Shown in pieces: positions 23,801 to 36,500 of a stretch of 64,000 nucleotides of DNA. The DNA is taken from positions 54,394-118,393 of the forward strand of contig JADHZB010001838.1 of assembly GCA_015657535.1 (NCBI GenBank), read 5' to 3'. The position numbers and the translations under genes are program-made. Under the pieces are notes generated by a model, which searched no databases, was not told the origin of the DNA, and saw only the letters and a list, made by a program, of their open reading frames with translations. This DNA is from Nephromyces sp. MM_2019 (lineage: Eukaryota; Apicomplexa; Aconoidasida; Nephromycida). Every line of letters begins with the position of its first letter. Position 1 is the stretch's first letter.

Positions 23801-26800
23801 TGAATGTGCAAGGTGAGCTGATCCTGTATCACCTGCTTAGCAAACGGAATAGATGCAGCTTAAGCTGCGCTTTTACTATACAGGTGACATATTATGAACA
23901 AATGAAATTATCAATTTTTTAAGTTGGATTTCCATGAAGGGGGGCTAATGCTAGGCTTTGGCATGCAAAGAGGGTGTAGTCTTGGAAAAAGATATCTGCT
24001 AAAAGAACTGAATTTATCGCGAAATTAAGGATGATAGAAAATAATATCTGTGGAGTAGCATCAACGGGAATTACGTTGAAGGTAACTAGGAAATTTTGTT
24101 TAAAGGATAGTGTGCTATATCAACTTCAACTAAAAAGAAGCACAAAGCAGCCGGTGTAAGGCAATGCTAATACTTTCTGCATTTTCGAAGGAGCCTGTTA
24201 TCTGAGATACTACTAAACAGGATACCTCAGCCAATGCAAGGTGCGAAATTTATAGTAAAGATATCTATTAGATGTTTGCATGATTGCCCACAATATTATA
24301 ATGATAATGCGTAATAGGGCCATTTCCTGCTAATAGATATAGGTCAAAAATGGCGAACATGACATCTTAGTAGAGCTCAGAACCTTGTGCTGTGATTCCC
24401 TGCTGCCTACCAAGAGAAAACGATATTTATGGCAACATCCACATAAGCTGGTACGGGGGAACTAGGTAGGGAGCCAGAAGCTGCAGCCACCATGCCGAGA
24501 AAAATACATCTCTTGATTGGAGATGAAATCGGGGTGGACGCATCGTATTTGCTCTTTCCTACTCCTTAGCTCTTTTAGCATGTGGCGCAATCCATTGGGC
24601 TGCTCTGTCGCGCTGTTAGGATCAGAAATAGAATTACGGCAATCCTTTAGCCGCTTAAAGGTGGGATACATAGGCCTCCTTAGTTCTACAATGGGAAAAA
24701 GGGGGTCAGCGTATGGCTGTTTCTTTTTTACCAGTTCTGCATTCTTGCTAGTTCCCTTGTTACATGTTATAAACTTAGGAATTTGCGTATCACCCTTTTC
24801 CACCTTGTCAGTTGAAGCCTTATGGCCGGTGGATGATCTTCCAGAAACATCACTCGTGTTAGGCGTCGACTCTGACTGAAACTGGCTCTTCGTTTCTTGC
24901 AGTGATAGCAGCGAAGACGACCGGTGAGAAACCATCACCCCAGATGCATAGTCGGAATTTGTGAGGAAAGCAGCTGGTGAATCAAGCGAGTCGCTGCCAT
25001 AATTTATCACCAGGCAGTCTGCTGGATCACTGCATGCGTCATTGTAATCCGAGCTATGAGACATTGCCCCGCTCATCTTCACGTAACTAAATCGAGGCGG
25101 CGACACAAGAGGTAGCGGCTGAGATGCATAGCTAGTAAGAGCTCGCCCGTTACCAGGAGGCTTTGATTTATGCATCGCGTGTCTCTTATGCTTACACAGC
25201 TGGCTTGATAACTCAAGAGGCTCCACTATTGAAGCTTCTACAACTTTTTCAGCCTCTAAATCATCTGTTTTTTGGCCCAAAATTGATTCGTTTATATGAG
25301 CTCCTGTATGGCCGTACAATTTAGGTATTCGCTGCTCTAGAGCTTTCGCTTCACAGTGGAATCTACTTTCTTCAATAAAAACTGTTGTGTCATCGTTATC
25401 TAGCAAAGTGGTTCCATCGTGCCATCTATTAGCTAAGGTCAACTCCGCAGTGTTACCTGGATGTCCGAATTTATTTCCTGTTTGAACTGCGTAGCCTGTC
25501 GAGGGAATGAGAGCCTTGTATGAGTTTTTTGAGTGGATTACTTCATAATTGAAACCATTAGAATCAGAGTACTACTTGCANGCAGCATCAGCACTGTATG
25601 CTGTATAGACTTTACGGCTAAAACTGGAAAAATAGATAGTTATTCAGCGGATAAATTTGTTTAATAATATTCAGCGAGAAGACGCAAAAATGCTATATCT
25701 TCGACACTGTCAGTTATAGCTACCCTCTTAGGTGTCGCGTTTGACAGTTGAATAGCTGTAAAAATCGAATTTAATCGTGGCCATTGCCTCACAGAGTATC
25801 GAAATGTTCGCAAATAAACTCTATAATCCGTCTGATCCATTACTTTGTTGCAGAGGTACCTTACCTGTTTAACGTCTAATTTATGCAAAATATACTAAAC
25901 TACTGTGACGAATATAGAGTTGTGCTTCATTTATTTGATGAGCTTAAGTAGATTACCGTACTGTAGCAGTTCCTTCACAGCACAGAATTTGAGAGATATC
26001 GCTTCAACAGCACCTAACTTAGTCATAAGAGAGTGTCCTTTCACCCTTGTGTTACTTCAATTAAATTTCATATATATGTTATTAGGCGCACTGCACTTGT
26101 TCCCATAATTGGATAGCATCGACACTACGTTATCCTGCTTTATTCAGGTTCTGTTAGCACTGCGCAAGCTATCTGTGATGTATCGTCGCTCTCAGGCACT
26201 GAGTGAGCTGTACCAAAATATTACTTTCGATTGCGTAGAGATGCTAAAGTATGAACTATCCGCCAGTGCTTTTGAGCGTTTATCAATACCTATCAAAGCC
26301 CTGGATGTATGTTCTGTGACGTAGTATGGATAGGAAGGCGCTTGGTGTTTGCAGGCTAGGAGAGCACCTTGCCGGGTGGTCTGAGAGGTCGATAACAGTG
26401 CTTAGTATACAAAAGATTCTATGTTTGAGTATGCTATAAAGACATGAAGGGCTGCATTTAAAGAAACACATAGTTACTCCCCCCATATGATATAAGCAAG
26501 TGGACTGGGAATAGTCGGCACATTAATAGTCAGGTAACCTTTCTCATAGTCAGGCTACTATTAGACATTGTAGTATAGTGGTTTAAGCCGAGCATACCCA
26601 AAGTATAACATAAGGTTTTACTTTAAGATTGCTGCAGGCACAATGGTGAATTAAATGGTGTAGTTTACCTTTTACGTAGTTAGATACAGAGCAAGAGCCC
26701 CGCAGCAATGGGTACTCTCCGCTGCACTCCTTACGCTTAACAGCATCACGAGGAATTCAAAGGTACTATAAATGAATTAAGATTAAGGCGTCAAAAATAT

Positions 26801-26836
26801 AGGTGCCTGCGTGCAATGAGTTACCTTGAGGGGTAG
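20879..26836 (+). CDS. LRR-like protein, multi-exon, 5' end unresolved
   Basis: A chain of + exons with good splice sites and consistent phases: 21533-21611 (NFEDIALLSRSIGELGASN), 22117-22218 (ends in GTAAGT), 22462-22562 (GVIGFRYPGYEGAFITIYK), 23460-23652 (ends CAA|GTAAGT), 23980-24081, 26148-26306 (CTGGAT|GTATGT) and a terminal exon 26744-26836 with stop at 26834-26836. Upstream, 20879 onward encodes an LRR-like FDVTSLRMLYASNRLKTLII, and 21128 onward KLLSVVQLMAYLSHL, but their joins do not fit in phase, so at least one exon is missing. A possible start is ATG 20744 after ttttctttag. The leucine spacing resembles the preceding F-box/LRR gene, so the pair may be a tandem duplicate. No F-box was found. 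The C-terminal half (EIAVNELQVTF, RRSQALSELYQNITFD) looks helical and is not recognised. Intron 24082-26147 contains an antisense gene. Confidence 0.55.
24462..25840 (-). CDS. Hypothetical 408-residue Ser-rich protein, nested antisense in an intron
   Basis: Two - strand exons, 25840-25724 and 25571-24462, join in phase 0 across a 152-base intron containing the window's only N (25581). ATG at 25840 starts MDQTDYRVYLRTFRY; the stop lies at 24464-24462. The N-terminus looks folded (RTFRYSVRQWPRLNSIFTAI). The rest is mostly Ser/Asn-rich low complexity with a short basic region near the end (LKELRSRKEQIR) and a C-terminus of GGCSFWLPT. No domain is recognised. The gene lies wholly inside the 2-kb intron of the + strand LRR-like gene. 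If read without splicing, the first exon runs to a stop at 25661 as a 59-residue protein, an alternative. The frame from 25571 downward has no ATG before its TTG at 25442, which favours a spliced N-terminus. An alternative acceptor use could instead attach 25571-24462 to the large coiled-coil gene upstream on the same strand through 26400-26225. Confidence 0.5.
26766..26836. other. Tail-to-tail overlap of two coding regions
   Basis: The + strand terminal exon (stop 26834-26836) and the - strand terminal exon (stop 26768-26766) share 71 coding bases in the preferred models. If the - gene instead splices at 26825, the overlap shrinks to 12 bases. Confidence 0.4.
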
Positions 26837-29800
26837 CATGTCCGTAAGGATTATCAAGCGGGCTTCGAGGAGCCCTGAAATTAGCCATCTTCGTATATTC
26901 TGAGGCAACTTTTTTTTTGGGATATCCCTGAAAAGTTGACTCTTTTTGGTACGATATTTGACAAGATCCCTCAAGAGCTCTTGAAGAACACTTAGTATCT
27001 TCATTAGCGCCTTCCGGACTCTCCTGGTCTTCCATATCTGCGTGCAAAATTTTACACTTGATTATCGGTTTTATATTGGGTCAGAATCTTAAAAAGCCAA
27101 AACAAATGTATTTCACTAACGATTTAGATAACATCAGAAGCGAACTTGCAAAAATTCATGTTCACCCCTTGCTCTGCTGTGAAATCTTTGTCTTAAGTGA
27201 AGAGATTTTGCTTACTGATTGGCTGCACATCATCAGGGAATGCCCGCCCTTCACACGGGGAATATGGTACTGAGCATTTCAAATTATAGTGGTCCGCTAA
27301 TACCAACTCTGTAAGCTTCATTCCATGCGCCTTCCAAGTGTGTTTTTTTGGCATATTTTTGTTTGTTGCAATTTCAACTTGCTGTCGAAGATCCTTTATT
27401 TGCCTGTAAGGCAGATTATTGTTATCGAGCCTAGTGGACGATTCCTGTGGGTCTTGCTCATCATCAGTCGCCTGAGCGCTTAAGCTTAATGTTTTCATGG
27501 TAATGGATCGATCTACAAAACTCTCCGAAAGTAGAGAATCGGCATTTAGGCCGATCGAGGAGGCTTCCGCAGATGCATTTTTGCTATGAGCCTCCTTTAG
27601 TACGCCACTATCTGGGGTATCGCGAAGATACATCAGTCCTTGATTGTCCTTAATATGACGGTTCTTTAAACTACTTTTTTCGCTGTATGCTACGCCAGTA
27701 TTCCAGTCATAATTTTTGTTTGTAGTTTGTGCCCTATCAAGGGAATCTTTTTTGGGACAGAATCCCGTCGTAGTCTGTAGCTTGTCTTCAAGCATAGTAC
27801 ATAGGAGATTAAAATCAGAACTTGCTGTGGTTTTTCGGTCCTGTACAATCGCCTTCGGTGCATTTGATATAGCTCCGCACGATACACGTGCTATTTTCCC
27901 TTCATTTATATGAGTCATTGAGTTTTCTTTTTCGTACGATGATGCTTTTGGCTCGAAAGTGTCCTTCTCATTATCCTCGCTCGCTGGGTAGTAATAGCCT
28001 TCCTCATCTGGTCTAACAATTGAGTGTACTGCTGCAACTTCCGTGTTATATATATTTTCCTTGAAGTTCTTTGTCGGTAGTACCGTGGGGCCCCTTATGA
28101 GCTTCCTATACAGGACATCAGATTTATTCAGAATCCTTCCTTTTTTAAGTGCCAGCGATGGTTTCTTACCGTTTTTCGCCAGCAACGAAGCAAGCTGTTT
28201 TTCCTTATTGCTAATCAAAGTGTCCTTGTACTTTAATATATTAGAGTACTTCAAATTCTCTTGAGTCAAGGCTGCATATATTTCTTTCTTTAAATTACGA
28301 ATCGTATTATGCGCCTCTTCGAGCTGATTCGCGAGTTTAGCTTCGGTATTGCTTTTGCCTCCTGTAAGGCCTTTTTCTGTTTCGTGCAGTTCTAACGGAA
28401 CATCCTTAGATGCGACCTCATCAGTACTCCCACTAGCAGAGGCGGCGCTATAGAGTGTAGCTATCTCACGTTGTAGATCTTGTATCTTTTTGTCTTTCTC
28501 CTTCACTAAGTACAAGTACTCGCTCAGCTCTTGCTGGTGCTTGGAAGTTTCGATCCGTATTCTAGTTTTGAAGTTTTCTCTAAGCTCTTCTGTAGTTAAC
28601 TCAAACTGCCTCATTTTGCGTTCTAATTGCCGAACCTGCTCTTTTGGTAACTCATTTTCAATCTGGTTGGAGTTATCTAGTGTTTTCTGACACAAACACC
28701 CATTTACTGATATTTCATTTTTATCAACTTTTATTGGTTGCCTTAGGGTGATGCATTCCTCCTCTTTATGCTGTAACTTTTGGGTCAGGTTTATCATCTT
28801 TAGTTTTTGTTGATCTCTTTCTTCTCTAGTTTTTTGAAGATGATAGTTTATTTCAAGCTGAGAAGAAACTACAAACTTGTTGATTGACAATTGCTTATCC
28901 AAGTTACCTTGAGTGAAGGCCAAATCCTTTAAAATCTCGCTATTCCTTCGCTCTAAAGCCTTAATTTGTATCCTTAAGCTCTTTATCAATATGTTTTCGG
29001 CCTGCTGTAAAGAAGGTATACAAAAAAAGAAAATGCCTCTGGTTCTGAATTGTAGAGAGAATTTCGTGGAAAATCGCACGAATACATGGCCGCCTTGTTC
29101 GAAGAACCTGTTATTTTTTTATCGCAATTTTGTTCAAATGATATTGGCGACCATGTTTAATATGATAAGGGCCCTATTATGAATGTGCTCACTTAACTTA
29201 TTGAGTGTATTCAATTGGGGCTGATATAAGCGAGATTAACATAATATATAGTTATTGTGCTTAAAGCTTTTTTGAGCAAGTTACTATGAACACCTTAGTT
29301 TTTTCAGCATAAATTAATTTTTCTTAAAGGCATCGTCATATCCAGCCATGCTGTTGAGGATAAAGTTTTTACTTTTAAAACGAAGCAGCACATGATAATA
29401 TGTTAGTACTGCAATGTTCAGCAGTATTTCGTTTTCTAAGATACGTCGATTTCCTCATGAAGCTAAACTATATTCTCTTTTGCTCTGTTCCTTGCTGATT
29501 GGTTCCTCCCTGTCTATGGCCATGATATAAAACTACCAAAAAGAAGAAAAAATCAAGTCATATCAGCAGCTATTCGGATACACTTCATCCATATAACAAA
29601 AAAATTTAAGGTATCTGCCTTGGGCTGCAAGATGCACTTGCTTAGCAGTGAACTTTTCATATTGTAATTGGATTTTAGGTACTACGGAAATGTGCTATAT
29701 ATTAGGCAAATTCTATGTAATCACAGAACTATCGCACTAACTAAAGGGTATTTCATTGAAACCTGACTAGCAAAACTGACTATATGTGTTAGAACCGGGA

Positions 29801-32800
29801 GGAGGCAGCAGCTACCTTTTTATAATCATTGATCCCTTTATCTGACGGAAATTTTCTTGCTGTTTTTGTTTTCCGTGAACTTGTTTCCTTTTTATTGTGC
29901 GATGAATCGGGAAGATTTGGACATCCCAGAAGCTGAAAAAACTGCTGTAATATGCCTAGCATCTTCTGGAATGGGGGAGAATAGGAAGGTGAATCATCGT
30001 TGCTAGAATTTGATGTATGAGTTTCCATAACTGTACTTTCCTTTAAAGCATATTGCAGAAAGGAATCCAGTATATTTGGTAAGGAGCTCTGTTGATCTAT
30101 GAGGCTTACAGTGGTTGGCTTACAAGCACAGGGTTCTTTTTTTGGCATATGAGATGTCTTAGCTGATAAGTTGTCTTTAGTATAGGATGATAAAGTGCTT
30201 AAAAAAACTTGGAGCAGATCTGGATCTTGTATGATATTTTTAACGGATTTCATATTGGGGAAATTGGAAACAGCGGATTGTTCCCCTCTGCTCTGGCTTG
30301 TGATTTGGCTTTCTTGGTTATGTAAAGGCGAGTAATATGTAAGCTTCTCTAAGCTACTGGGCAATGAATCGTCAGAAATAGGGCTTTTGAGGGCATTTGG
30401 TTCGTCTAAAGGAGATAAATCTTGTTGGAAAAGCTGAAGACTTTCATCTTTTTCGTGTGGAGTGGCACTCTGTAAATGTGTATCCGAGTGCGTGTGACGC
30501 TTTCTACCGATAAACTTGGTTTCATAGCATTTTGGAAGCTGTTTAAATGGCTTCAAAGCGACGAGTTCATCGGAATCGAGCTTTTTGATAGCGTCAAAAT
30601 TTATGGTATCATCTTGCTCTTGATCAAGGGAAGTACCGTCTTCACTGTCACCGGCTTGGCTGAACGCGATACAGCTATTACGCAGCTTGTGGCTCAGTAA
30701 ATTTAATGATTTTTGTTGGATTGGGTAGTGGTTATTTATCGTGGCAGCATCTATGGATTCCATGCTTTTCGCTCCATTCGGTACAGTTCGGTAAACCTGC
30801 GGCGATTCATGGAATACCTTGCAGGTATCTTCGCGTGATCTAATATCATCAGAATTATCAAGAGGAGATAGTCTTGAGGCTGTCACTCCTGGTAATTGGC
30901 TCAGCATTGGAAGCCGTTCACACACTTCATGTGCTGGTTGTTTACTTTGAAGCTTTACCGCTTCCACAGTATCATCCTCAGGTGCATTTGAATCATTTAG
31001 AGTTATATCTCTATGGTATTGATAAGCTCTATTCCTTTGCTCGAGAACCTCGATAGGGGCCGCCATTTTACCAGAAAGCATATCATTTCCTTGAGTGTAG
31101 CAATTCCTCGGGTTTGAGAGTAGAAAATGCGATTCGTTGTTTATTCTACTGCCATCAACACTGTCAAAATATGATTCGTTTTGAATGTAAGTCCCACTTG
31201 GCTTAATCAAGCCTAAAGAAGAGCTGTTGCGAAAAATCTGATCGCTACCGACTACTTCACGCCTGTTTTCCACACTATTCAGCAACAAATAAGCACTTTT
31301 ATCCTTATCGCTTTTTCGATTGCTGTTAGGCAATAATTCTTTTAGCTGGGTATTTAAGCACTTTGATTGGGGAGTTTCTGGCTCACTGATGGGCGATGAA
31401 GCAACAGGAAAGGTGCTATGTGACACCTTATTGATATTTTCATCGTAGCATAGCTCTGCAGGCTCAATATTTTGCGTGTGAGAGTAATCCTGTCTTTCAG
31501 CTGATAAGCATTTATCTAACTCCTCAAACCCAAAAAAATGCCGCACTAGGGATTCATCGTTTCCGTTTAGTGCTGGCGCTGCTGGGAATATATACAAATC
31601 GTTGGTATCTTGCTGATTATCATCGATGTATTCTCGGGGTTGTGCTGTGCATTGTTTTCCGAGTAAATCACTTTTCCTTCTTCTGCTGAAATCATAATCA
31701 TAATTATCAAACCGGTGATTACCTTTTAAACTGCTACCAAACTTCATATCATGGCCTTCGCTAAGGGTTGCTTTCTGTAAGCTAAGGCCGGGGTAAGTAT
31801 TCTCCACCGAAAAGTACTCTGATTTTTTTCCGCTTGAAGGCCTTTGCAACTCGCTATGGAACTTTGGAGGCACATTCAAATCTTTACCTACGGAATAAAG
31901 CCATTCTGTGGACTTATCGCAGTAGCTATCATACTCTTGAATGTAACTATTTGTTATGTCACTTCCGCAGGAAGATTTTGATCTTGTGTCAGCGATGCAG
32001 TAGCTTGCTCGTCTTCCTAATGTGGGGTATATATTCAAGCTAAATGCTTCAGGTGAGCTCATTGCGGCTCCCACTCCTGCACGAACACTTGTAGAATCAC
32101 GGGACACACTTGGTTTCGCAGCGTTGCAGGAACGTGTGAAAGAATGCTGATTATTTCCATAGTTACTGGCGATCATATTGTAACGCTTTCCTTTAGAATT
32201 GTACTCAGGAAGTGAGCGAAATTCAATTGGCTTGTCATCTGTGCAGCAGGAATTTTGGGAAACTTCCCATTCGGACTCACCTGCTGAGAAGCTTTGACGC
32301 ACAAGAGTTCTCTCACACAAGGTAGTTTTGGTTCCCTCGTAGTTGTGGGCTGATGGTGTCAGATTTTGAGGGGGTCTCGTGTTGCCGCATAACCTACAAG
32401 ATTCTACAAATTCTGGATACGAAGGGGTTAATTCTTTTACTTCATGGTAGTCATGTTGAAAAAAATCTGCTTCCCCGGTACTTCTTGTCATATATTCCTC
32501 TGCCACAGCACTTGAAGTTCCGTATTTATACGAAAACTTTTTGGGTGATTCATTCCTCTTCAAGAACCTACCATTATGTTCCTGTGAAACCCTATTTTTA
32601 AAGACTGCGCTACCGAATTCTTTCGTATGTGAGAATTCATCGGGAGGCTGTTGACTTAACTCGCTTATAGATTGAAATAGTACTGGCTGCTTAGCCTTTG
32701 GATTATGGTAGTGCGTGGAGCTTTTCCTGCTATGCTTCTTTTCATCAAGCAATCGGTTCAAAAATGCTTCGCTCTTCATTATATCCAAGCACTTTTCACG

Positions 32801-33535
32801 AGGGCTTAAGGCTAATCGCTCAAACAATTTTTTTTTCTGATCTTCAATCCCAGAATCCAGTCGACTTTCGTGGTAAGGTGAAGTTATTGGACGGGCTCCC
32901 ATGGCGATTGGACGGATTTCCGATGCTATTGGTGGTGCATGCTTTGAACAAGAGCCTTCTGGTAGCGCTACCGTGCGCACTTCTGTTGCTAATGGTAAGA
33001 ATATAGCAGGTGCATCTAGCTGTGGCTTTGCTCCCTCCTTGAGTTTAATTCGCATCAATGTATCGTCTACTATTTTTCCTCGAAAAGCCATTAAATTCTG
33101 CGTATGTGTATCCGAAATTTTCTTGTAGTGATAGCGTTGCGGGAATTGAGTGCTTCGCTTAAGAGAGTTGCCGTTTTTTTTCTCTTTTTTGGGGTTCTGG
33201 GAGCTGCGGTTAGAACCCAAATTATCTGTGTCGCATTCCTCAACAGTGTTCAATGATTCCGCTCTGGAGTTATTGAAATTTCTACGAAGATTCGTTTGGT
33301 TAATTTTTTGTGAGTTGCCATAACTGAAGCCTTGAAACTTGGAGTAGCGAGGATTATTTTTTAAGTATTCCTGGTATTTTGGGGTAATATCGCAGCCCTT
33401 GTTTAATTGCCTACCGGAGTCCAGTGCGAAATATTCGGACCATATTCTATCTTCCTCGGTGCTCAACGGTTCTGAGGAATTATTTTTAAGAAGTAGAGAG
33501 AAAAAATCTCCCGGAGCGCTGCTATCGTCTCCCAT
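26766..33535 (-). CDS. Large low-complexity/coiled-coil protein, about 1,926 residues
   Basis: Exon 1 (33535-29816) opens with ATG and MGDDSSAPGDFFSLLL, and runs open for 1,240 codons. It is Ser/Asn/Gln-rich and apparently disordered, with islands such as DRIWSEYFALDSGRQ. Exon 2 (29004-27216) begins as a coiled coil (AENILIKSLRIQIKALERR, VRQLERKMRQFELTTEELR, KDKKIQDLQREIATLY) for about 250 residues, then returns to low complexity; its donor is ATCA|GTAAGC. Exon 3 (27037-26766) follows the acceptor gcacgcag, and all phases agree. Two other readings remain. Without the first intron, exon 1 would end at a stop at 29789 as a separate 1,248-residue protein. Alternatively, exon 3 may use a donor at 26825 (CAAG|GTAACT) and continue through 26400-26225 to 25571-24462, also in phase, to about 2,335 residues. 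No enzymatic domain is visible. The coiled coil suggests a structural or centrosome/cytoskeleton-type scaffold, but that is a guess from composition. Confidence 0.6.
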
Positions 33536-36500
33536 ACTTCCTGTTGCAACGTAAGCAGTTGTACCAGATTTCGTTGGTTCATTTATAGCCTATCAAGTGG
33601 GCATGATTTGCTATAAAAGCAGGGACTTTTGGAATAGTATCTTGTAGCTCTTCACGGAAAATTTGCCTTAATACAAGTCATTCATAACTAAACAAGGCCG
33701 GATTTGTCGCTCGTGTTGTATTCCGGTGACTAGCAGTGTTTGCAATTAATTTCCATGCTATCCATATTAGTTTTGCGCCTTTAGCAAGAATTTAAACCAG
33801 GAGTTGTCTGGACAGAGTGTGGATATTTATAGCAGGGCTCTGGACTATCTCGAATCATAAGGATTTTTGAAGGAATCTAACTATGCGGTAGCTTCATGCT
33901 CATCCAGGTTACCTGCCGCACCTAATTTAACCCTGATAGCTGCCTCAAACCATCACGCAGCTTTTTGTGAGCCTAAAATACTTCCACCGTTGTTTTAATA
34001 TATCTTTCCTACTTTTTTGAAAAATGTGTTACTTACGGCCTCCAGCGTCATGTAAAATAGATCTGCCGCGCTGATGGTCACGGATATTTGTTTGATTAGA
34101 ACTCAAGAGAATTCAAATTATGACTTACCACGCTCTTTTTACTATAGCAGTTATAATCTGCTCGTGGATGGCAGTAGCAAAGTGGGCATGCTTACACTTC
34201 TTCCCTACTACGCGTATTACGATTTGGCTAGCAATTATTTCAAGCTAGTCACTTTGTGAAATTCCGCATAGTTTTCGATAAAAGCTCATAGCTATTGCGC
34301 TTAATCCAGAGACTTAAGTTATCGTAGCAGAAGCCACACTGCTAAATGCGCAATAAGCAGATGTTGCCTCAAGTTCTGGTACCATGTTTTGACGAAGGAT
34401 ACTCCGCTAAGATCCATACAAGCCTCGAAGTTGCTTGACCGAATTGCTAGTAACAAAGATGTCAGAAGTTTTCTGAGGTTGATGTGCTTCGAATCCTGCT
34501 TGCTCGTTATCAGGAATTTCATCAAGCAGTTACTGGAAAAATTTTCAATAAAATTTTGTGCCTATAATTGTCTTAGTTTTCTAAGAATATAGCCAGATCT
34601 TCTGGAAGCCTCGAAAAACCAGGAAAATCCAGTACTACCAAAAATAGTGAGCAAGGTCTCAAAAAAAAGCTTTTGAAGCTACTTCTTAGGCTTAAAGCCA
34701 TTTCAGTAGCCAGAAAGTAGCACTATGAAATGACGTAAAATTTAGTGTGGTATGCGGGTACTAGAATATTACATTCTTTTAGTAGGAAAAGGGAGCTTCA
34801 AAAAATAATATAGGGGGGTGCAGGTGCTTTGCCGCCGTAAACTGAACACTACTTTGATGCAAATATTATTCCAGTGGAACCTACCCAAGAATCCTTCGTG
34901 ATAATAGCCAAATACAAAAAAATGTTTGGAACCCTAACACGACAAACTTAGCTAGCCACTCATATGAAATTTCGGGACCTTGGAAACACTCATGACCTTT
35001 CACCTTTCCTTAGCTAGTAGCCGAAGGAAATAAAAATATCGGGTCATGGATTACCTAGAGGTATACACAAGAAAAAGGAAGGCTTTCTTTGATTCGCCAA
35101 ACTTATACAATTTACGCATGTTGACGCGCCTCATTATGTTTTCATATAAGAAAGAGATTAAAAAGCAGCGAATTGCGAAGGAACTGCTCCATCGCCAACA
35201 ATTGTGAAGATGGGCAGATCTACTATACCTATGGCGTACTTAGGGAGGAAACTGTTTTTTGCCGCTTCTGCCAACTAGAAAAGATTCTTGTTAGACTATG
35301 CACAGCTGGTGAGCCCCCGATACGAAGGTTACGCCGCTTCCGTATAATGTGGGGCCACCGAGCATTATTTTGAGAGTTGCTAGGGCAAAGCCAGCGCGGA
35401 CGCATCTAGGGTGCGGCGCGCACCACAAATCAGTACTTATTTCTTGCGCAGAAAGTGAAAAGAATGCACACAAAGGGATTAGCAGGCAAAAATAGCCTAA
35501 AAAAGAGATAATTTTGCCAAGATAGCCAATTGAAGGTTCTTTTCGGACCGAAAAGCGATACCTAAGACCTGCTGAAGACTACGAGGATTTTAATTGTGCT
35601 ATTGGGCACAGCAGGATATTCACCGGTATTTAGGGTTGGGTAAGGCAGAGCCTAGGGGATTTCAGATATTTTATTGATGGGCTATTACCATAGTAAAGCT
35701 GAGAGGCGTGGGCACTGTCTATCTTTAGAGTCAGATTTGCTGCAACTCGAGGTATCGCCACAGGCATAAGCAACTATTTTCGAGATTTTTTGACGAACGA
35801 AAGTATATTCTGAAGCTTTAAATCAGAGCATCACATTTCGTGCTCCCAGTGAAGCTCATTTCGCAGGCTTGAAGTGCGGGGGGATATGAGAAAATCCGCA
35901 GTAATCTGTACTAAAAGTTAAATAAGTGTTATATTAGAATTCAATTTGTATCAGAAACTCTCGAGGTTGTTCGAGGTCTTTCGCAGTAACTCGCAGATTT
36001 ATAAAGTTGTCACTTTATAATGAATGTGAACGCATCATTCGTATTTAGTAGAACACGGAAGACCGGGAAATTCATTCTCCTAAAGGTTATGCACTTGTGA
36101 ACGAATCATTCGTATTAAGTAGAACACGGAAGGCTGGGAAATTCATTCTCACTAAGACTATGCATGCTATTTTCAATGTAATAAGCGTTATTTAACGCGT
36201 TTGCAAGATGAATTTCGTAGCGTGATAGATTGCTAAGCTTCAATTATGCCTTATTTCCAGTAGGTGACTGCAGCCTGATTTGTAAATAGCGGTCCCTGCT
36301 TCGCTATTTGCGTTAGTCGCATACCATCAGCGGCAAAAAAAATAGGTAGGATATTCTTGGGGCAGCGCAAAGGATGTCTTCTTTATGAAATTTTGGTTAT
36401 GGGCAATAAACATTTCTAACCGAACTGACTATACTGTGGAAAGCTTAAATTTTATTTCCTACGGGCATGCTAACACTATTAAGGTACATGTGGTTTTCAT

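Noticed and set aside
24517..24879. 120-codon + strand frame
   Set aside because: Antisense shadow of the well-supported - strand 1.1-kb exon.
32698..33006. 102-codon + strand frame
   Set aside because: Shadow of the 1,240-codon - strand exon.
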